A stretch of 64,000 nt of DNA from Enterobacter mori (lineage in GTDB: Bacteria; Pseudomonadota; Gammaproteobacteria; Enterobacterales; Enterobacteriaceae), in NCBI RefSeq assembly GCF_025244905.1, contig NZ_CP104285.1, positions 1,240,001 through 1,304,000 on the forward strand, read 5' to 3'. Position 1 is the first letter of the stretch. The number at the start of each line of letters is the position of its first letter. Below are positions 27,789-37,266 of this stretch, in pieces. The translations under genes and the position numbers were made by a program. Below the pieces are notes generated by a model. It was not told the origin of the DNA. It saw only the letters and a list, made by a program, of their open reading frames with translations, and searched no databases.

Positions 27789-30371
27789 TTAGCCAACGAC
27801 CAGATTAAGCAGTTTACCTGGTACGTAGATCACTTTACGTACGGTAACGCCCTCAAGATATTTCGCAACCAGCGGTTCCTGGCCTGCGCGTTCGCGAACC
27901 TGCTCTTCGGTTGCATCAACAGCCACGGTGATTTTACCACGCACTTTGCCGTTGACCTGCACCACAACCAGAGTCGTGTTTTCCACCATCGCGGATTCGT
28001 CTGCCACTGGCCACGGCGCATTGTCGATATCGCCTTGGCCTTTCAGCTCCTGCCACAGGGTGAAGCTGGCGTGCGGTGTGAACGGGTTCAACATGCGTAC
28101 AACGGCCAGCAGCGCTTCACGCATGATGGCACGATCCTGCTCGCCATCCTGCGGGGCTTTCGCCAGCTTGTTCATCAGTTCCATAATAGCCGCAATTGCG
28201 GTATTGAAGGTCTGACGACGACCAATATCATCGGTTACTTTCGCAATTGTTTTATGAACATCGCGACGCAGCGCCTGCTGATCTTCAGTCAGTGCCGCAG
28301 CGTTCAGTGCTGGCGCATCACCTTGTGAGGTGTGCTCGTAAACCAGTTTCCAGACGCGTTTCAGGAAGCGGTTAGCGCCTTCAACGCCGGATTCCTGCCA
28401 TTCGAGGGTCATGTCGGCCGGAGAGGCAAACATCATGAACAGACGCACGGTATCAGCGCCGTAACGCTCAACCATGACCTGCGGGTCGATACCGTTGTTT
28501 TTGGACTTGGACATCTTGCTCATGCCGGTATAAACCAGTTCATGACCTTCAGCGTCTTTCGCCTTCACGATACGGCCTTTTTCGTCGCGCTCAACGATCG
28601 CATCAACCGGAGAAACCCAGTTACGTTCGCCGTTCGCGCCCACGTAATAGAACGCATCTGCCAGTACCATGCCCTGACACAGCAGCTGTTTCGCCGGCTC
28701 GTCAGAGTTCACCATGCCCGCATCGCGCATCAGCTTATGGAAGAAGCGGAAGTAGAGCAGGTGCATGATGGCGTGTTCGATACCACCGATGTAGATGTCT
28801 ACCGGCAGCCAGTAGTTTGCCGCATCGGAATCCAGCATACCGTCCTGATACTGCGGGCAGGTGTAGCGCGCGTAGTACCAGGAGGATTCCATAAAGGTAT
28901 CGAAGGTGTCGGTTTCACGCAGCGCAGGCTGACCGTTGACGGTGGTTTTTGCCCACTCAGGATCGGCTTTGATCGGGCTGGTGATGCCGTCCATGACCAC
29001 GTCTTCCGGCAGGATCACCGGCAGCTGATCTTCAGGCGTTGGCATTACGGTGCCGTCTTCCAGAGTCACCATTGGAATTGGCGCACCCCAGTAACGCTGA
29101 CGGGAAACGCCCCAGTCGCGCAGACGGTAGTTCACTTTACGCTCGCCCACGCCCAGCGAAGCCAGCTTGTCGGCAATGGCGTTGAAGCCATCTTCAAAGC
29201 TCAGACCGCTGAATTCGCCGGAGTTGAACAGCGTGCCTTTTTCGGTCAGCGCTTGCTCGGACAGGTCGGGTTCAGAACCATCAGCGGCCAGAATAACGGC
29301 TTTAATCGGCAGGCTGTATTTGGTGGCAAACTCGTAGTCGCGCTGATCGTGGCCCGGTACGGCCATTACCGCGCCAGTGCCGTATTCCATCAGAACGAAG
29401 TTGGCGGCCCACACTGGAATGGCTTCGCCAGTCAGTGGATGTTTGGCATAGAAGCCCGTTGCAACGCCTTTTTTCTCCATCGTCGCCATGTCGGCTTCGG
29501 CCACTTTGGTGTTGCGGCACTCGTCGATGAAGCTAGCCAGTTCCGGATTGTTCTCTGCCGCTTTCTGTGCCAGCGGGTGACCTGCGGCCACGGCCAGGTA
29601 GGTCGCGCCCATGAAGGTATCCGGACGGGTGGTGTAGACGGTCAGAGTCTGGTCGTAGTTCTCAACGTTGAAGGTAATCTCTACGCCTTCAGAACGGCCG
29701 ATCCAGTTGCGCTGCATGGTTTTAACGGTATCTGGCCAGTGGTCCAGGTTATCCAGATCGTTCAGCAGTTCGTCGGCGTAAGCGGTGATTTTGATAAACC
29801 ACTGTGGGATCTCTTTACGCTCAACTTTGGTGTCACAGCGCCAGCAGCAGCCGTCGATAACCTGTTCGTTCGCCAGAACGGTCTGGTCATTCGGACACCA
29901 GTTAACGGCAGAGGTCTTCTTATACACCAGGCCTTTTTTGTACAGCTCGGTGAAGAACTTCTGCTCCCAGCGGTAATATTCCGGGGTGCAGGTCGCCAGC
30001 TCGCGGCTCCAGTCATAGCCAAAGCCCAGCATTTTGAGCTGGTTTTTCATGTACGCGATGTTGTCGTACGTCCACGGTGCCGGTGCAGTGTTGTTTTTGA
30101 CCGCCGCGCCTTCCGCAGGCAGACCGAACGCATCCCAGCCAATAGGCTGCAGAACGTTTTTGCCCAGCATACGCTGGTAGCGTGCAATCACATCGCCGAT
30201 GGTGTAGTTACGCACATGGCCCATGTGTAGTCGACCAGAAGGATAGGGAAGCATCGACAGGCAGTAATACTTCTCTTTGCTCTCGTCTTCGGTTACTTCA
30301 AAGGTGCGCTTCTCGTCCCAGTGTTGCTGGACTTTTGATTCTATCTCTTCCGGGCGGTATTGCTCTTGCAT
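27789..30371 (-). CDS. leuS: LeuS, leucyl-tRNA synthetase
   Basis: 860 residues from the ATG at 30371 ([15 protein letters not shown]), the E. coli start and length; an in-frame ATG eight codons upstream is less likely. Class I motifs are PSGRLHMGH (HIGH) near residue 42 and KMSKSKNNG. The CP1 editing domain that hydrolyses mischarged tRNA lies between, with the threonine-rich [13 protein letters not shown]. It heads the operon leuS-lptE-holA-nadD and diverges from ybeL. Confidence 0.98.
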   Translation of the reverse strand: MQEQYRPEEIESKVQQHWDEKRTFEVTEDESKEKYYCLSMLPYPSGRLHMGHVRNYTIGDVIARYQRMLGKNVLQPIGWDAFGLPAEGAAVKNNTAPAPWTYDNIAYMKNQLKMLGFGYDWSRELATCTPEYYRWEQKFFTELYKKGLVYKKTSAVNWCPNDQTVLANEQVIDGCCWRCDTKVERKEIPQWFIKITAYADELLNDLDNLDHWPDTVKTMQRNWIGRSEGVEITFNVENYDQTLTVYTTRPDTFMGATYLAVAAGHPLAQKAAENNPELASFIDECRNTKVAEADMATMEKKGVATGFYAKHPLTGEAIPVWAANFVLMEYGTGAVMAVPGHDQRDYEFATKYSLPIKAVILAADGSEPDLSEQALTEKGTLFNSGEFSGLSFEDGFNAIADKLASLGVGERKVNYRLRDWGVSRQRYWGAPIPMVTLEDGTVMPTPEDQLPVILPEDVVMDGITSPIKADPEWAKTTVNGQPALRETDTFDTFMESSWYYARYTCPQYQDGMLDSDAANYWLPVDIYIGGIEHAIMHLLYFRFFHKLMRDAGMVNSDEPAKQLLCQGMVLADAFYYVGANGERNWVSPVDAIVERDEKGRIVKAKDAEGHELVYTGMSKMSKSKNNGIDPQVMVERYGADTVRLFMMFASPADMTLEWQESGVEGANRFLKRVWKLVYEHTSQGDAPALNAAALTEDQQALRRDVHKTIAKVTDDIGRRQTFNTAIAAIMELMNKLAKAPQDGEQDRAIMREALLAVVRMLNPFTPHASFTLWQELKGQGDIDNAPWPVADESAMVENTTLVVVQVNGKVRGKITVAVDATEEQVRERAGQEPLVAKYLEGVTVRKVIYVPGKLLNLVVG

Positions 30372-30587
30372 GGCAGCCAGTGGTCCTGTGTTCAATACAG
30401 CTACAAAAATGTAGCCAATGGATGTGGTAATTCAGATCCGCATAGCATAGCCCAAACGCCCGCGTCAAAACAGCCTTTCGCACAAATGCGCGTTGCAGGA
30501 ATTTACCGGGTCTGTGCTTCACCTGACAAAGCGGCGCTGAAATAAGGTCTATTATTAGAAATAGTTACTTACCCGGGAGGCAAAATG

Positions 30588-31070
30588 ATGAACAAGGTTG
30601 CTCAATTTTACCGCGAACTGGTGGCGACACTGACGGAACGGCTGCGTAACGGCGAGCGCGATATCGACGCGCTGGTCGAACAGGCGCGCGCAAAGGTGAC
30701 GCAAACGGGTGAGCTAACGCGAACCGAAGTTGAAGAGGTGACTCGCGCAGTGCGCCGCGACCTGGAAGAGTTTGCGCGCAGCTACGAAGAGAGCCAGGAC
30801 GAGGTGGTCGACAGCGTCTTTATGCGGGTGATCAAAGAGAGCCTGTGGCAGGAACTGGCGGACATCACCGATAAAACCCAGCTGGAGTGGCGCGAGGTAT
30901 TTCAGGATCTCAACCACCACGGCGTGTACCACAGCGGTGAAGTGGTGGGGTTGGGCAATCTGGTCTGCGAGAAGTGCCATCATCACATTGCGGTCTATAC
31001 CCCCGACGTGCTGCCGCTGTGCCCGAAATGCGGGCACGATCAGTTCCAGCGTCGGCCATTTGAGCCCTAG
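30588..31070 (+). CDS. ybeL: YbeL, DUF1451 zinc-ribbon protein
   Basis: 160 residues from the second of two adjacent ATGs (30588), which has the better spacing from GGGAGG and the E. coli length. The N-terminal half is charged and probably helical or coiled coil. The C-terminus holds two CxxC knuckles (CEKCH and CPKCGHDQF), a zinc ribbon. Function is not established. It diverges from leuS and ends in its own terminator. Confidence 0.93.
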   Translation: MNKVAQFYRELVATLTERLRNGERDIDALVEQARAKVTQTGELTRTEVEEVTRAVRRDLEEFARSYEESQDEVVDSVFMRVIKESLWQELADITDKTQLEWREVFQDLNHHGVYHSGEVVGLGNLVCEKCHHHIAVYTPDVLPLCPKCGHDQFQRRPFEP

Positions 31071-31110
31071 GTAAAAGCGCAGGTTTATTCCCTCCGCAGA
31101 AGGTAAAAGC

Positions 31111-31136
31111 AAAACGGCAACCATGTTGCCGTTTTT
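31111..31136 (+). terminator. Intrinsic terminator of ybeL
   Basis: AAAACGGCAA / TTGCCGTTTT over a CCATG-type loop, with a T-run, 40 bp after the ybeL stop. Confidence 0.85.
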
Positions 31137-31144
31137 AGTGTCTG

Positions 31145-31175
31145 CTCCCTCTCCCTGTGGGCTGAGGGATCCCCA
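31145..31175. repeat. C/G palindromic repeat, copy a (truncated)
   Basis: CCCTCTCCC-TGT-GGGCTGAGGG followed by ATCCCC. It matches, in inverted orientation, the copy at 32969-33002 including its TCCCCA tail, but lacks the outer CCCTCACCC arm that complete copies carry. Confidence 0.7.
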
Positions 31176-31187
31176 GTAATTTTTTTC

Positions 31188-31329
31188 CTGAAGCGATGAA
31201 GATTGCTTCAGAGAAATGAATAACTTACAGCGATGTCCTGGTCCGGCTGTAAATCGCTGAGGCGTTTCCTGTAGGCCGGGGCGAGGCGCATGGATGCGCC
31301 GAGAGGGCGGGCTTTACAGGGATAATGAG
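31188..31329. repeat. Hairpin-rich DNA left of the IS element
   Basis: Three successive inverted repeats: CTGAAGC / GCTTCAG (31188-31211), CAGCGAT / ATCGCTG (31228-31259), and CCTGTA / TACAGG enclosing GGCGCA-TGGA-TGCGCC (31269-31320). No ORF or known gene is recognisable. It may be one half of a repeat element into which the IS inserted. Confidence 0.5.
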
Positions 31330-31330
31330 A

Positions 31331-31407
31331 TGGACGCTCCAGATTTTGCGGTATCAAAGTACCAGACTGGATCGTTGCAATACGTCCTGAAAAATGAGGA
31401 GCGTCCA
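31331..31407 (+). promoter_or_regulatory. Inverted repeat that can mask the transposase ribosome-binding site
   Basis: TGGACGCTCC (31331-31340, the left IS repeat) is perfectly complementary to GGAGCGTCCA (31398-31407). The second arm contains the SD (GGAG) and ends one base before the ATG. In a transcript entering from outside the IS, the stem would hide the start site. Confidence 0.6.
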
Positions 31408-31408
31408 C

Positions 31409-32434
31409 ATGAAAGTATCAACTCTTGGTATCGACCTGGCAAAGAACGTTTTTCAGCTTCATGGTGTCGATCACGAAGGCCATACGGTTTTACGTAAGAA
31501 GCTGACCCGGGCTAAATTCGTTCAGTTTGTCATTCAACTGGAACCTTGCCTGATTGGCATGGAGGCCTGCTCGTCCAGCCATCATTTTGCACGATTATTC
31601 AGTCGTCACGGCCATGAGGTAAAACTCATCCCTCCGCAATATGTGAAGCCTTATGTGAAAACGAATAAGACGGATGCAGCAGATGCTGAAGCTATCTGCG
31701 AAGCGGTAACCCGCCCGAATATGCGTTTTGTGCAGATAAAAACCGAAGAGCAGCAGGCCGTTTTAGCGTTACACACTGAACGGGGAATACTTATCCGTGA
31801 GCGCATCGCCTGCTCTAACAGCTTAAGAGCTACACTTGCTGAGTTTGGTATTACGATGGCGACCGGGCAAAGTCATCTGATCTGTGAGCTGCCGGCCATT
31901 CTGGAGGACGCCGACAATGGGTTATCTCCCTTTGTCAGAGCCAGTATCCTCAGGCAGGCTAAACATATCAGGGCACTTGAGGAGCAGATAAAAGAGGTAG
32001 AAGAGGCCCTGGCCTCCTGGTATAAAACACAGGCGGCCTGCCAGAGACTGGCAAAAATCCCTGGGGTGGGCATGCTAACGGCCACGTATGTGGTAGCAGC
32101 AGTGGGTAATGCCCGACAGTTCAGTACTGCAAAACAGTTCGCCTCATGGCTGGGGCTGACACCAAAAGAACATTCCAGTGGCGGTAAACAGCAACTGGGC
32201 GGGATAAGCAAACGTGGAGATGGATATTTCCGATACCTTCTGGTTCACGGCGCACGGGCACTTACTGCCTGGGTCAACCGGAAAGGCTCAGTTGAGGAGA
32301 ATGCCTGGCTTCAGGGATTGCTTGAGCGGAAGCACTACAATGTTGCAGTTGTCGCGATGGCGGCAAAAACAGCGAGGATCATGTGGTCAATGTTGGCACA
32401 CAATACTGAATATCAACCTCGCCAGCCCGCCTGA
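31409..32434 (+). CDS. IS110-family (IS1111 group) DEDD transposase/recombinase
   Basis: 341 residues from the ATG at 31409, preceded by GAGGAGC. The N-terminal RuvC-like DEDD domain has Asp9 (GIDLAKN), Glu52 (GMEAC), Asp89 and Asp92 (KTDAADAEAI). A coiled-coil-like segment spans about 180-215. The C-terminal Tnp domain has GVGMLTATYVVAAVGN and EHSSGGKQQLGGISKRGD; by comparison with other IS110 enzymes the serine in HSSGG (256-257) is the likely nucleophile. The protein is intact, so the element may be active. IS110 enzymes are directed by an RNA from the element's non-coding end. Confidence 0.92.
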   Translation: MKVSTLGIDLAKNVFQLHGVDHEGHTVLRKKLTRAKFVQFVIQLEPCLIGMEACSSSHHFARLFSRHGHEVKLIPPQYVKPYVKTNKTDAADAEAICEAVTRPNMRFVQIKTEEQQAVLALHTERGILIRERIACSNSLRATLAEFGITMATGQSHLICELPAILEDADNGLSPFVRASILRQAKHIRALEEQIKEVEEALASWYKTQAACQRLAKIPGVGMLTATYVVAAVGNARQFSTAKQFASWLGLTPKEHSSGGKQQLGGISKRGDGYFRYLLVHGARALTAWVNRKGSVEENAWLQGLLERKHYNVAVVAMAAKTARIMWSMLAHNTEYQPRQPA

Positions 32435-32696
32435 CACAAGGTCAGTCAATCTGACGAGGTGCTGAAAAATGAGTTAACGTCCTGGTATGTGCAGGTGACT
32501 TCAGAAGATGGCAAAACAGGTAAGACCGCAGGCAGGATACACCGAGAGGTAACAAGGGCAAGTTAGCCCGTAGAGGATGATTGGTACCTGCCTGGCGGAT
32601 TTCATCATGGTTCGGGATAAAAAATCCCATCAGAAACCGGATATATGGCTGCACCTACCCGTTTTATTACCGAACTGAAGAAAACATTGCATTCCG
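32435..32696 (+). ncRNA. Candidate IS1111 guide (bridge/seek) RNA region
   Basis: The 262 bp between transposase stop and right inverted repeat carry no gene. They contain an 8-bp stem CAGGCAGG / CCTGCCTG (32529-32536 with 32587-32594) enclosing GGGC / GCCC (32556-32559 with 32566-32569). In the IS1111 group the target- and donor-recognising RNA comes from this 3' non-coding end. Exact RNA ends and guide loops cannot be set by eye. Confidence 0.55.
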
Positions 32697-32707
32697 GGAG
32701 CGTCCAT

Positions 32708-32900
32708 ATACGTTACCTCCGCCCGTCCCCGACAAGCCGGAAGGAATAAGCCGAAGGCACCGCGAAGCGGCGATTTACCGCCGGGAGCCCGGGTCGCCAG
32801 GGCGGCGGCGATTGAGCCGCCCTGGCACGTTCACAGGTCATGTCCTTACAGAGTAGCAAGCAACATAAAGTGAACGGAATGACCGCTTCAGCCGTATGTT
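32708..32900. repeat. Hairpin-rich DNA right of the IS element
   Basis: GC-rich sequence with an 11-bp perfect stem GCCAGGGCGGC / GCCGCCCTGGC (32796-32826) and shorter palindromes. There is no recognisable gene. Together with the left flank it may be a single interrupted repeat element or the remnant of another mobile sequence. Confidence 0.5.
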
Positions 32901-33002
32901 CCCCCTCACCCCAGCCCTCTCCCTCAAGGGAGAGGGGGTCGTCCGTGCTGGTATTATTTTGTGGGGAACCCTCAGCCCTGTGGGAGAGGGCCGGGGTGAG
33001 GG
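32901..33002. repeat. C/G palindromic repeat, copies b1 and b2 (inverted pair)
   Basis: b1 (32901-32938) contains CCCTCACCCC and CCCTCTCCCT-CA-AGGGAGAGGG. b2 (32969-33002) is an inverted copy ending GGCCGGGGTGAGGG. The pair ends two bases before the rihA stop codon and can form strong stems at the 3' end of the rihA message. Confidence 0.75.
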
Positions 33003-33004
33003 CA

Positions 33005-33946
33005 TCAGGCCGCACAATAGTAAGCCAGCCGCTCCGCCAGCAAATCCACAAATGCTTCCCGGTCGATATCCACCATCACCGTGGTATTCGGTTTATTTCC
33101 CGTCAGGGAGTAATAGTCCACCACCGTCATCCCCTGGGTATATTTGCCCTGTGTCTCCACACCGACCCAACGTTCCACCGTGGTAAACATCTCTGGTTTT
33201 AACAGCCAGGCAATGGTGCACGGATCGTGCAGCGGCGCGCCGTGGAATCCCCATTTCTCGGCTTTGTGATACTCCATAAAGAAATCGAGCAGTTCGGCCA
33301 CGGTTGTCGCAACCGGGTTACCCACCGAGCGGAAACGCTCAATATCGCCCGCCATAATCTGCGCGCGGTGGGTAACGTCCAGCCCCGCCATCACAATCGG
33401 TAATCCCGACTGGAAGACAATCTCCGCCGCTTCCGGGTCGACAAAGATGTTGAACTCCGCCGCAGGCGTCCAGTTTCCCAACCCCATTGCGCCACCCATC
33501 AGCACGATCCGGGCGATTTTACCGTGCAGTTCCGGATGGCTGTTCAGCAGCAGCGCAACGTTGGTTTGTGGCCCGGTTGCCACCAGCGTGACGGGCTCCT
33601 CGCTTTCGCGCAGCACCTTCGCCATCAGTTCGACGGCGGTACAGTTTTGCGGTCCAAACCCCGGCTCCGGTAGGGTAGGACCGTCCAGCCCGCTTTCACC
33701 ATGAACGTTGTCGGCAATAATCAGCTCGCGCATCAGCGGCTTCACGGCCCCGCCAGCGACAGGAATATCGGTGCGTTTGAGCAGCGTCAGCATGCGCAGC
33801 ACGTTGCGCAGGGTTTTTTCAGGCGTCTGGTTTCCGGCGGACGAGGTGACGGCTTTTACGTCAAGTTCGGGGGAGGCAAGTGCAAGGACGAGGGCGATCG
33901 CGTCATCATGACCCGGATCGCAATCGAGAATAATAGGCTGTGCCAT
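33005..33946 (-). CDS. rihA: RihA, pyrimidine-specific ribonucleoside hydrolase
   Basis: 313 residues from the ATG at 33946 ([15 protein letters not shown]), with GGAG eight bases upstream; E. coli RihA is 311. The calcium-binding DCDPGHDD near the N-terminus and the C-terminal aspartate and histidine region ([13 protein letters not shown]) mark the nucleoside hydrolase family. It cleaves cytidine and uridine to base and ribose in salvage. It stands alone between the IS region and gltL. A palindromic repeat pair follows directly. Confidence 0.95.
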   Translation of the reverse strand: MAQPIILDCDPGHDDAIALVLALASPELDVKAVTSSAGNQTPEKTLRNVLRMLTLLKRTDIPVAGGAVKPLMRELIIADNVHGESGLDGPTLPEPGFGPQNCTAVELMAKVLRESEEPVTLVATGPQTNVALLLNSHPELHGKIARIVLMGGAMGLGNWTPAAEFNIFVDPEAAEIVFQSGLPIVMAGLDVTHRAQIMAGDIERFRSVGNPVATTVAELLDFFMEYHKAEKWGFHGAPLHDPCTIAWLLKPEMFTTVERWVGVETQGKYTQGMTVVDYYSLTGNKPNTTVMVDIDREAFVDLLAERLAYYCAA

Positions 33947-34034
33947 AGCGTTCTCCATACGTAGCGTTATTTTGTGACAAGGTTAACGCTGCAATGTGAC
34001 GCCGACGAGAAGAAGAGAGCTAAAGCGTGAAGCA

Positions 34035-34058
34035 GTGCGCAATCCGCAGATTGCGCAC
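34035..34058 (-). terminator. Hairpin after gltL, probable terminator
   Basis: GTGCGCAATC / GATTGCGCAC, a 10-bp perfect stem with a 4-nt loop, 8 bp after the gltL stop. The T-run is weak (TGCTTCACGCTTT), so termination may be partial. Confidence 0.6.
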
Positions 34059-34066
34059 CGGGGAGA

Positions 34067-34792
34067 TTAATGCAGGATTTTGGCGAGGAAATCTTTAGCG
34101 CGTTCGGATTTCGGGTTGGCGAAAAACTCCTCTTTCGGTGAATCTTCGACAATTTTCCCTTCGTCCATGAAGATCACGCGGTTAGCCACTTTACGTGCGA
34201 AGCCCATTTCGTGCGTCACCACCATCATGGTCATCCCTTCGTGCGCCAGTTCAACCATCACGTCCAGCACTTCGTTGATCATCTCAGGATCGAGGGCCGA
34301 CGTTGGCTCATCAAACAGCATTGCCACCGGATCCATACACAGCGCGCGGGCGATCGCCACACGCTGTTGTTGGCCGCCAGAAAGCTGTGCCGGGAACTTA
34401 TCGGCATGCGCCGAAAGCCCTACGCGTTCCAGGAGTTTTAGACCTTTCTCGCGCGACGCTTTTTTATCACGCTTAAGCACTTTTACCTGCGCCAGCGTCA
34501 GGTTCTCAATAATGGAGAGGTGAGGGAACAGCTCAAAATGCTGGAACACCATGCCAACGTGAGAGCGAAGCTGGGCAAGATTGGTTTTCTTGTCGTTCAC
34601 TTTGGTACCGTTGACGACAATCTCACCCTGCTGCACAGGTTCCAGGCCGTTAACGGTTTTGATCAGCGTCGACTTACCGGAGCCGGACGGTCCACACACC
34701 ACCACCACGTCGCCTTTTTTCACTTCGGTGGAGCAGTCGGTCAGCACCTGAAAGTGCCCATACCATTTTGAAACATTTTTCAGGGAAATCAT
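34067..34792 (-). CDS. gltL: GltL, glutamate/aspartate ABC importer ATPase
   Basis: 241 residues from the ATG at 34792 that overlaps the gltK stop by one base (TAATG), giving the E. coli length. Walker A is GPSGSGKST, the signature LSGGQQQR, Walker [13 protein letters not shown] and the switch histidine VVTHEM. It powers import of glutamate and aspartate through GltJK. It is the last gene of gltIJKL. Confidence 0.97.
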   Translation of the reverse strand: MISLKNVSKWYGHFQVLTDCSTEVKKGDVVVVCGPSGSGKSTLIKTVNGLEPVQQGEIVVNGTKVNDKKTNLAQLRSHVGMVFQHFELFPHLSIIENLTLAQVKVLKRDKKASREKGLKLLERVGLSAHADKFPAQLSGGQQQRVAIARALCMDPVAMLFDEPTSALDPEMINEVLDVMVELAHEGMTMMVVTHEMGFARKVANRVIFMDEGKIVEDSPKEEFFANPKSERAKDFLAKILH

Positions 34793-35466
34793 TATACCGT
34801 CCTTTTCTTCAGCCAACTGACCAACAGCGACGCGCTTAAACTAATCACAAAATAGACCCCACCCGCGAAGAGGACCATCTCAACCTGCGTACCATCACGC
34901 TCGCCGATGGTGGACGCGGTACGGAAGAAGTCTGCCAGACTCAGTACATAGACCAGTGAGGTATCCTGGAACAGCACGATACCCTGGGTCAGCAGGAGTG
35001 GAACCATGGCGCGAAACGCCTGTGGCAGAATAATGAGCTGCATGGACTGCCAGTGCGTCATTCCCAGCGCCAGCGCGGCGCTGGACTGCCCGCGGGAGAT
35101 ACTCTGAATGCCCGCGCGGATAATCTCCGAGTAGTAAGCAGCCTCAAACATCGAGAACGCCACCATGGCGGAGATCAGGCGGATATCGGTTTTCGGCGAC
35201 AGTCCCAGTACGTTCTGTAAGAATCCTGGAACAATCAGGTAAAACCACAGCAGCACCATAACCAGCGGGATGGAGCGGAAGACGTTAACGTAGGCAGTCG
35301 CGAACCAGGCGAGCGGTTTAAAGCTCGACAGGCGCATCACCGCCAGCAGGGTGCCCCAGACGATACCGATGATGATGGCAATCACGGTGATCTTTAAGGT
35401 GATCACCAGGCCATCCAGCAGGTAAGGCATGGATGGAACGATAGAACTCCAGTCAAATTCGTACAT
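34792..35466 (-). CDS. gltK: GltK, glutamate/aspartate ABC permease
   Basis: 224 residues with about five transmembrane helices and the EAA loop of polar amino acid permeases ([27 protein letters not shown]), which contacts GltL. It pairs with GltJ to form the channel. One-base overlaps with both gltJ and gltL indicate translational coupling. Confidence 0.97.
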   Translation of the reverse strand: MYEFDWSSIVPSMPYLLDGLVITLKITVIAIIIGIVWGTLLAVMRLSSFKPLAWFATAYVNVFRSIPLVMVLLWFYLIVPGFLQNVLGLSPKTDIRLISAMVAFSMFEAAYYSEIIRAGIQSISRGQSSAALALGMTHWQSMQLIILPQAFRAMVPLLLTQGIVLFQDTSLVYVLSLADFFRTASTIGERDGTQVEMVLFAGGVYFVISLSASLLVSWLKKRTV

Positions 35467-36206
35467 TATTTGCCCCCCAGATTGCCCGGCAGGCGTACTT
35501 TGCGTTCAACCAGGTTCATCACCAGCATGATGAAAGCGTTAATCAGAACGTAAGCGAGCGTAATTGCCGTGAAGGATTCCCACGCGTGGGCGGAATAATC
35601 CAGCAGTTTGCCCGCCTGCGCCGCCATATCCACCAGACCGATAGTCGAGGCGATGGCCGAGTTTTTCACCAGGTTCATCATCTCTGAGGTCATCGGTGGG
35701 ACGATGACGCGGTAGGCGTTAGGCAGCAGAACGTAACGGTAAGCTTGCGGCAGCGTCAGGCCCATCGCCAGAGCCGCGTTCTTTTGCCCGCGCGGCAGTG
35801 ACTGAATGGCGGCACGCACCTGTTCGCAAACGCGCGCGGCGGTGAACAGCCCCAGGCACAGCATGGAAGAGACAAAGAATTGAACGTTAGGATCCAGTTC
35901 CGCCTTGAACCACATACCGATATTTTCCGGCAGCAGTTCCGGAATGACCAGATACCAGGTAAAGAACTGCACGATCAGCGGAACGTTACGGAACAGTTCC
36001 ACGTACAGGGTGCCGAGTGTTGAAAGAAAGCGATTGGGAACGGTGCGCAGAATACCGAACAGCGAACCGACAAGAAACGCGATAATCCACGCCGTTATCG
36101 ATAGCGCAACGGTGACCTGAAAGCCGCTCCACAGCCAGCCAAGATAGGTGGTGTTGCCGAACGGGGCTTGTTGCAGAAAGATGCCCCAGTTCCAGTCAAT
36201 TGACAT
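35466..36206 (-). CDS. gltJ: GltJ, glutamate/aspartate ABC permease
   Basis: 246 residues from the ATG at 36206 ([18 protein letters not shown]), the E. coli start; an upstream in-frame ATG would begin inside the gltI-gltJ terminator region. The EAA loop ([20 protein letters not shown]) is present. It partners GltK. Its expression depends on read-through of the terminator-like hairpin that lies 12-39 bp upstream. Confidence 0.96.
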   Translation of the reverse strand: MSIDWNWGIFLQQAPFGNTTYLGWLWSGFQVTVALSITAWIIAFLVGSLFGILRTVPNRFLSTLGTLYVELFRNVPLIVQFFTWYLVIPELLPENIGMWFKAELDPNVQFFVSSMLCLGLFTAARVCEQVRAAIQSLPRGQKNAALAMGLTLPQAYRYVLLPNAYRVIVPPMTSEMMNLVKNSAIASTIGLVDMAAQAGKLLDYSAHAWESFTAITLAYVLINAFIMLVMNLVERKVRLPGNLGGK

Positions 36207-36218
36207 AATAAACTCCAG

Positions 36219-36245
36219 AAAAAAAAGGGTAGCAGCGCTACCCTC
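36219..36245 (-). terminator. Attenuating terminator between gltI and gltJ
   Basis: AGGGTAGC / GCTACCCT with a 3-nt loop, followed on the minus strand by eight T. It probably allows more gltI than gltJKL transcript and forms the 3' end of the SroC RNA. Confidence 0.8.
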
Positions 36246-36380
36246 GAAGATTGGTGAGAAGCTCATTTTCGCGCTGAGTGGGGAACGACCACTCAACGTA
36301 TAGTCTGTCCATGCTTCCCGACAATCGAGAGGGCAGGAGATCCCGCCCCTGTCGTTCTAATTAGTTAAGCGCTTTATCGT
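36219..36380 (-). ncRNA. sroC: SroC-like sRNA from the gltI 3' region
   Basis: In E. coli and Salmonella SroC is released from the gltIJKL message between the end of gltI and the internal terminator, and it sponges the GcvB sRNA. The same architecture is here: the gltI stop at 36361, about 115 nt of non-coding RNA and a terminator with eight T. The 5' end near 36380 is approximate because it is set by RNase cleavage. Confidence 0.6.
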
Positions 36381-37266
36381 TTGGTGATTTGAACAGTGCT
36401 TTCATGTCGTCAGACAGTTCAAAGTTCATGTTGAGGTTCTTTGGTGGAATTGGGTTCTTGAACCATTTGTCGAACCATTTTTCCGCATCGCCGGATGTCT
36501 GTGCCTGCGCGATGGTGTCATCGATCAGCTTTTTGAACTGCGGATCGTCTTTACGCAGCATACAGCCGTAGGCTTCTTTGGACTGCGCGGTACCGACGAT
36601 ATCCCAGTTGTCCGGTTTCTTCGCTTTCGCACGTTCGCCCGCCAGCAGGGCGTCATCCATCATAAACGCGACGGCACGACCGCTTTCCAGGGTACGGAAG
36701 GAGTCGCCATGGTCTTTCGCGCTGATGATGCGCATGTCCATTTTCTTCTCGTCGTTCAGCTTGTGCAGCAACACTTCAGACGTAGTACCGGAGGTCACAA
36801 CAACCGCTTTGCCTTTCAGGTCAGCAAAATCTTTGATTGCTCCGCCTTTTTTGGTCAACAGACGCGTACCGACCACAAAGATGGTATCGGAGAAGGCGGC
36901 CTGTTTCTGACGCTCAAGGTTGTTGGTGGTAGAACCGCACTCAAAATCGAAAGTGCCGTTCTGCAGCAGGGGAATACGGTTCTGCGAGGTGATTGGAATC
37001 AGCTTTACCTGCAGGTCAGGTTTGTTCAGCTTTTTCTTCACAGCTTCAACGATGGCGTTGGAGTAATCCTGTGAATAGCCCACGACTTTTTGCGTGTTGT
37101 CGTAGTAAGAGAACGGGACAGAAGATTCACGGTGGCCGACCACGATGACGCCGTTTTTGGCAATCTTGTCGAGAGTGCTGCCTGCTGCCGGAGCGTCTTC
37201 AGCGTGAACGACGCCTGCAGACATTCCCATAACCAGCATTGCTGTGGCCAGTTTACGTAATTGCAT
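36361..37266 (-). CDS. gltI: GltI, periplasmic glutamate/aspartate-binding protein
   Basis: 301 residues from the ATG at 37266 (MQLRKLATAMLV), preceded by AAGGAG; E. coli GltI is 302. A signal peptide ends near VVHA|ED. The type 2 periplasmic-binding fold includes GHRESSVPFSYYD and SGTTSEVLL. It delivers glutamate or aspartate to GltJKL. It heads the operon, with a terminator after it that probably gives it excess expression. Confidence 0.96.
   Translation of the reverse strand: MQLRKLATAMLVMGMSAGVVHAEDAPAAGSTLDKIAKNGVIVVGHRESSVPFSYYDNTQKVVGYSQDYSNAIVEAVKKKLNKPDLQVKLIPITSQNRIPLLQNGTFDFECGSTTNNLERQKQAAFSDTIFVVGTRLLTKKGGAIKDFADLKGKAVVVTSGTTSEVLLHKLNDEKKMDMRIISAKDHGDSFRTLESGRAVAFMMDDALLAGERAKAKKPDNWDIVGTAQSKEAYGCMLRKDDPQFKKLIDDTIAQAQTSGDAEKWFDKWFKNPIPPKNLNMNFELSDDMKALFKSPNDKALN

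Larger units (their letters stand above)
31330..32707 (+). mobile_element. IS110-family element, IS1111 subgroup
   Basis: One DEDD transposase gene is framed by perfect 11-bp inverted repeats: ATGGACGCTCC at 31330-31340 and GGAGCGTCCAT at 32697-32707. Subterminal inverted repeats and a long 3' non-coding region are the hallmarks of the IS1111 subgroup; IS110 proper lacks repeats. The true ends should lie a few bases outside these repeats. No target duplication is evident, which is normal for the family. It lies between ybeL and rihA. Confidence 0.85.

Noticed and set aside
28332-30230. 632-codon open frame on the plus strand
   Set aside because: It lies entirely opposite leuS, has no SD or family similarity, and its composition reflects the third-position bias of leuS read in reverse.
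32713-33051. 112-codon minus-strand frame across the palindromic repeats next to rihA
   Set aside because: Its sequence is generated by repeat DNA and overlaps the rihA 3' end; no SD or domain.
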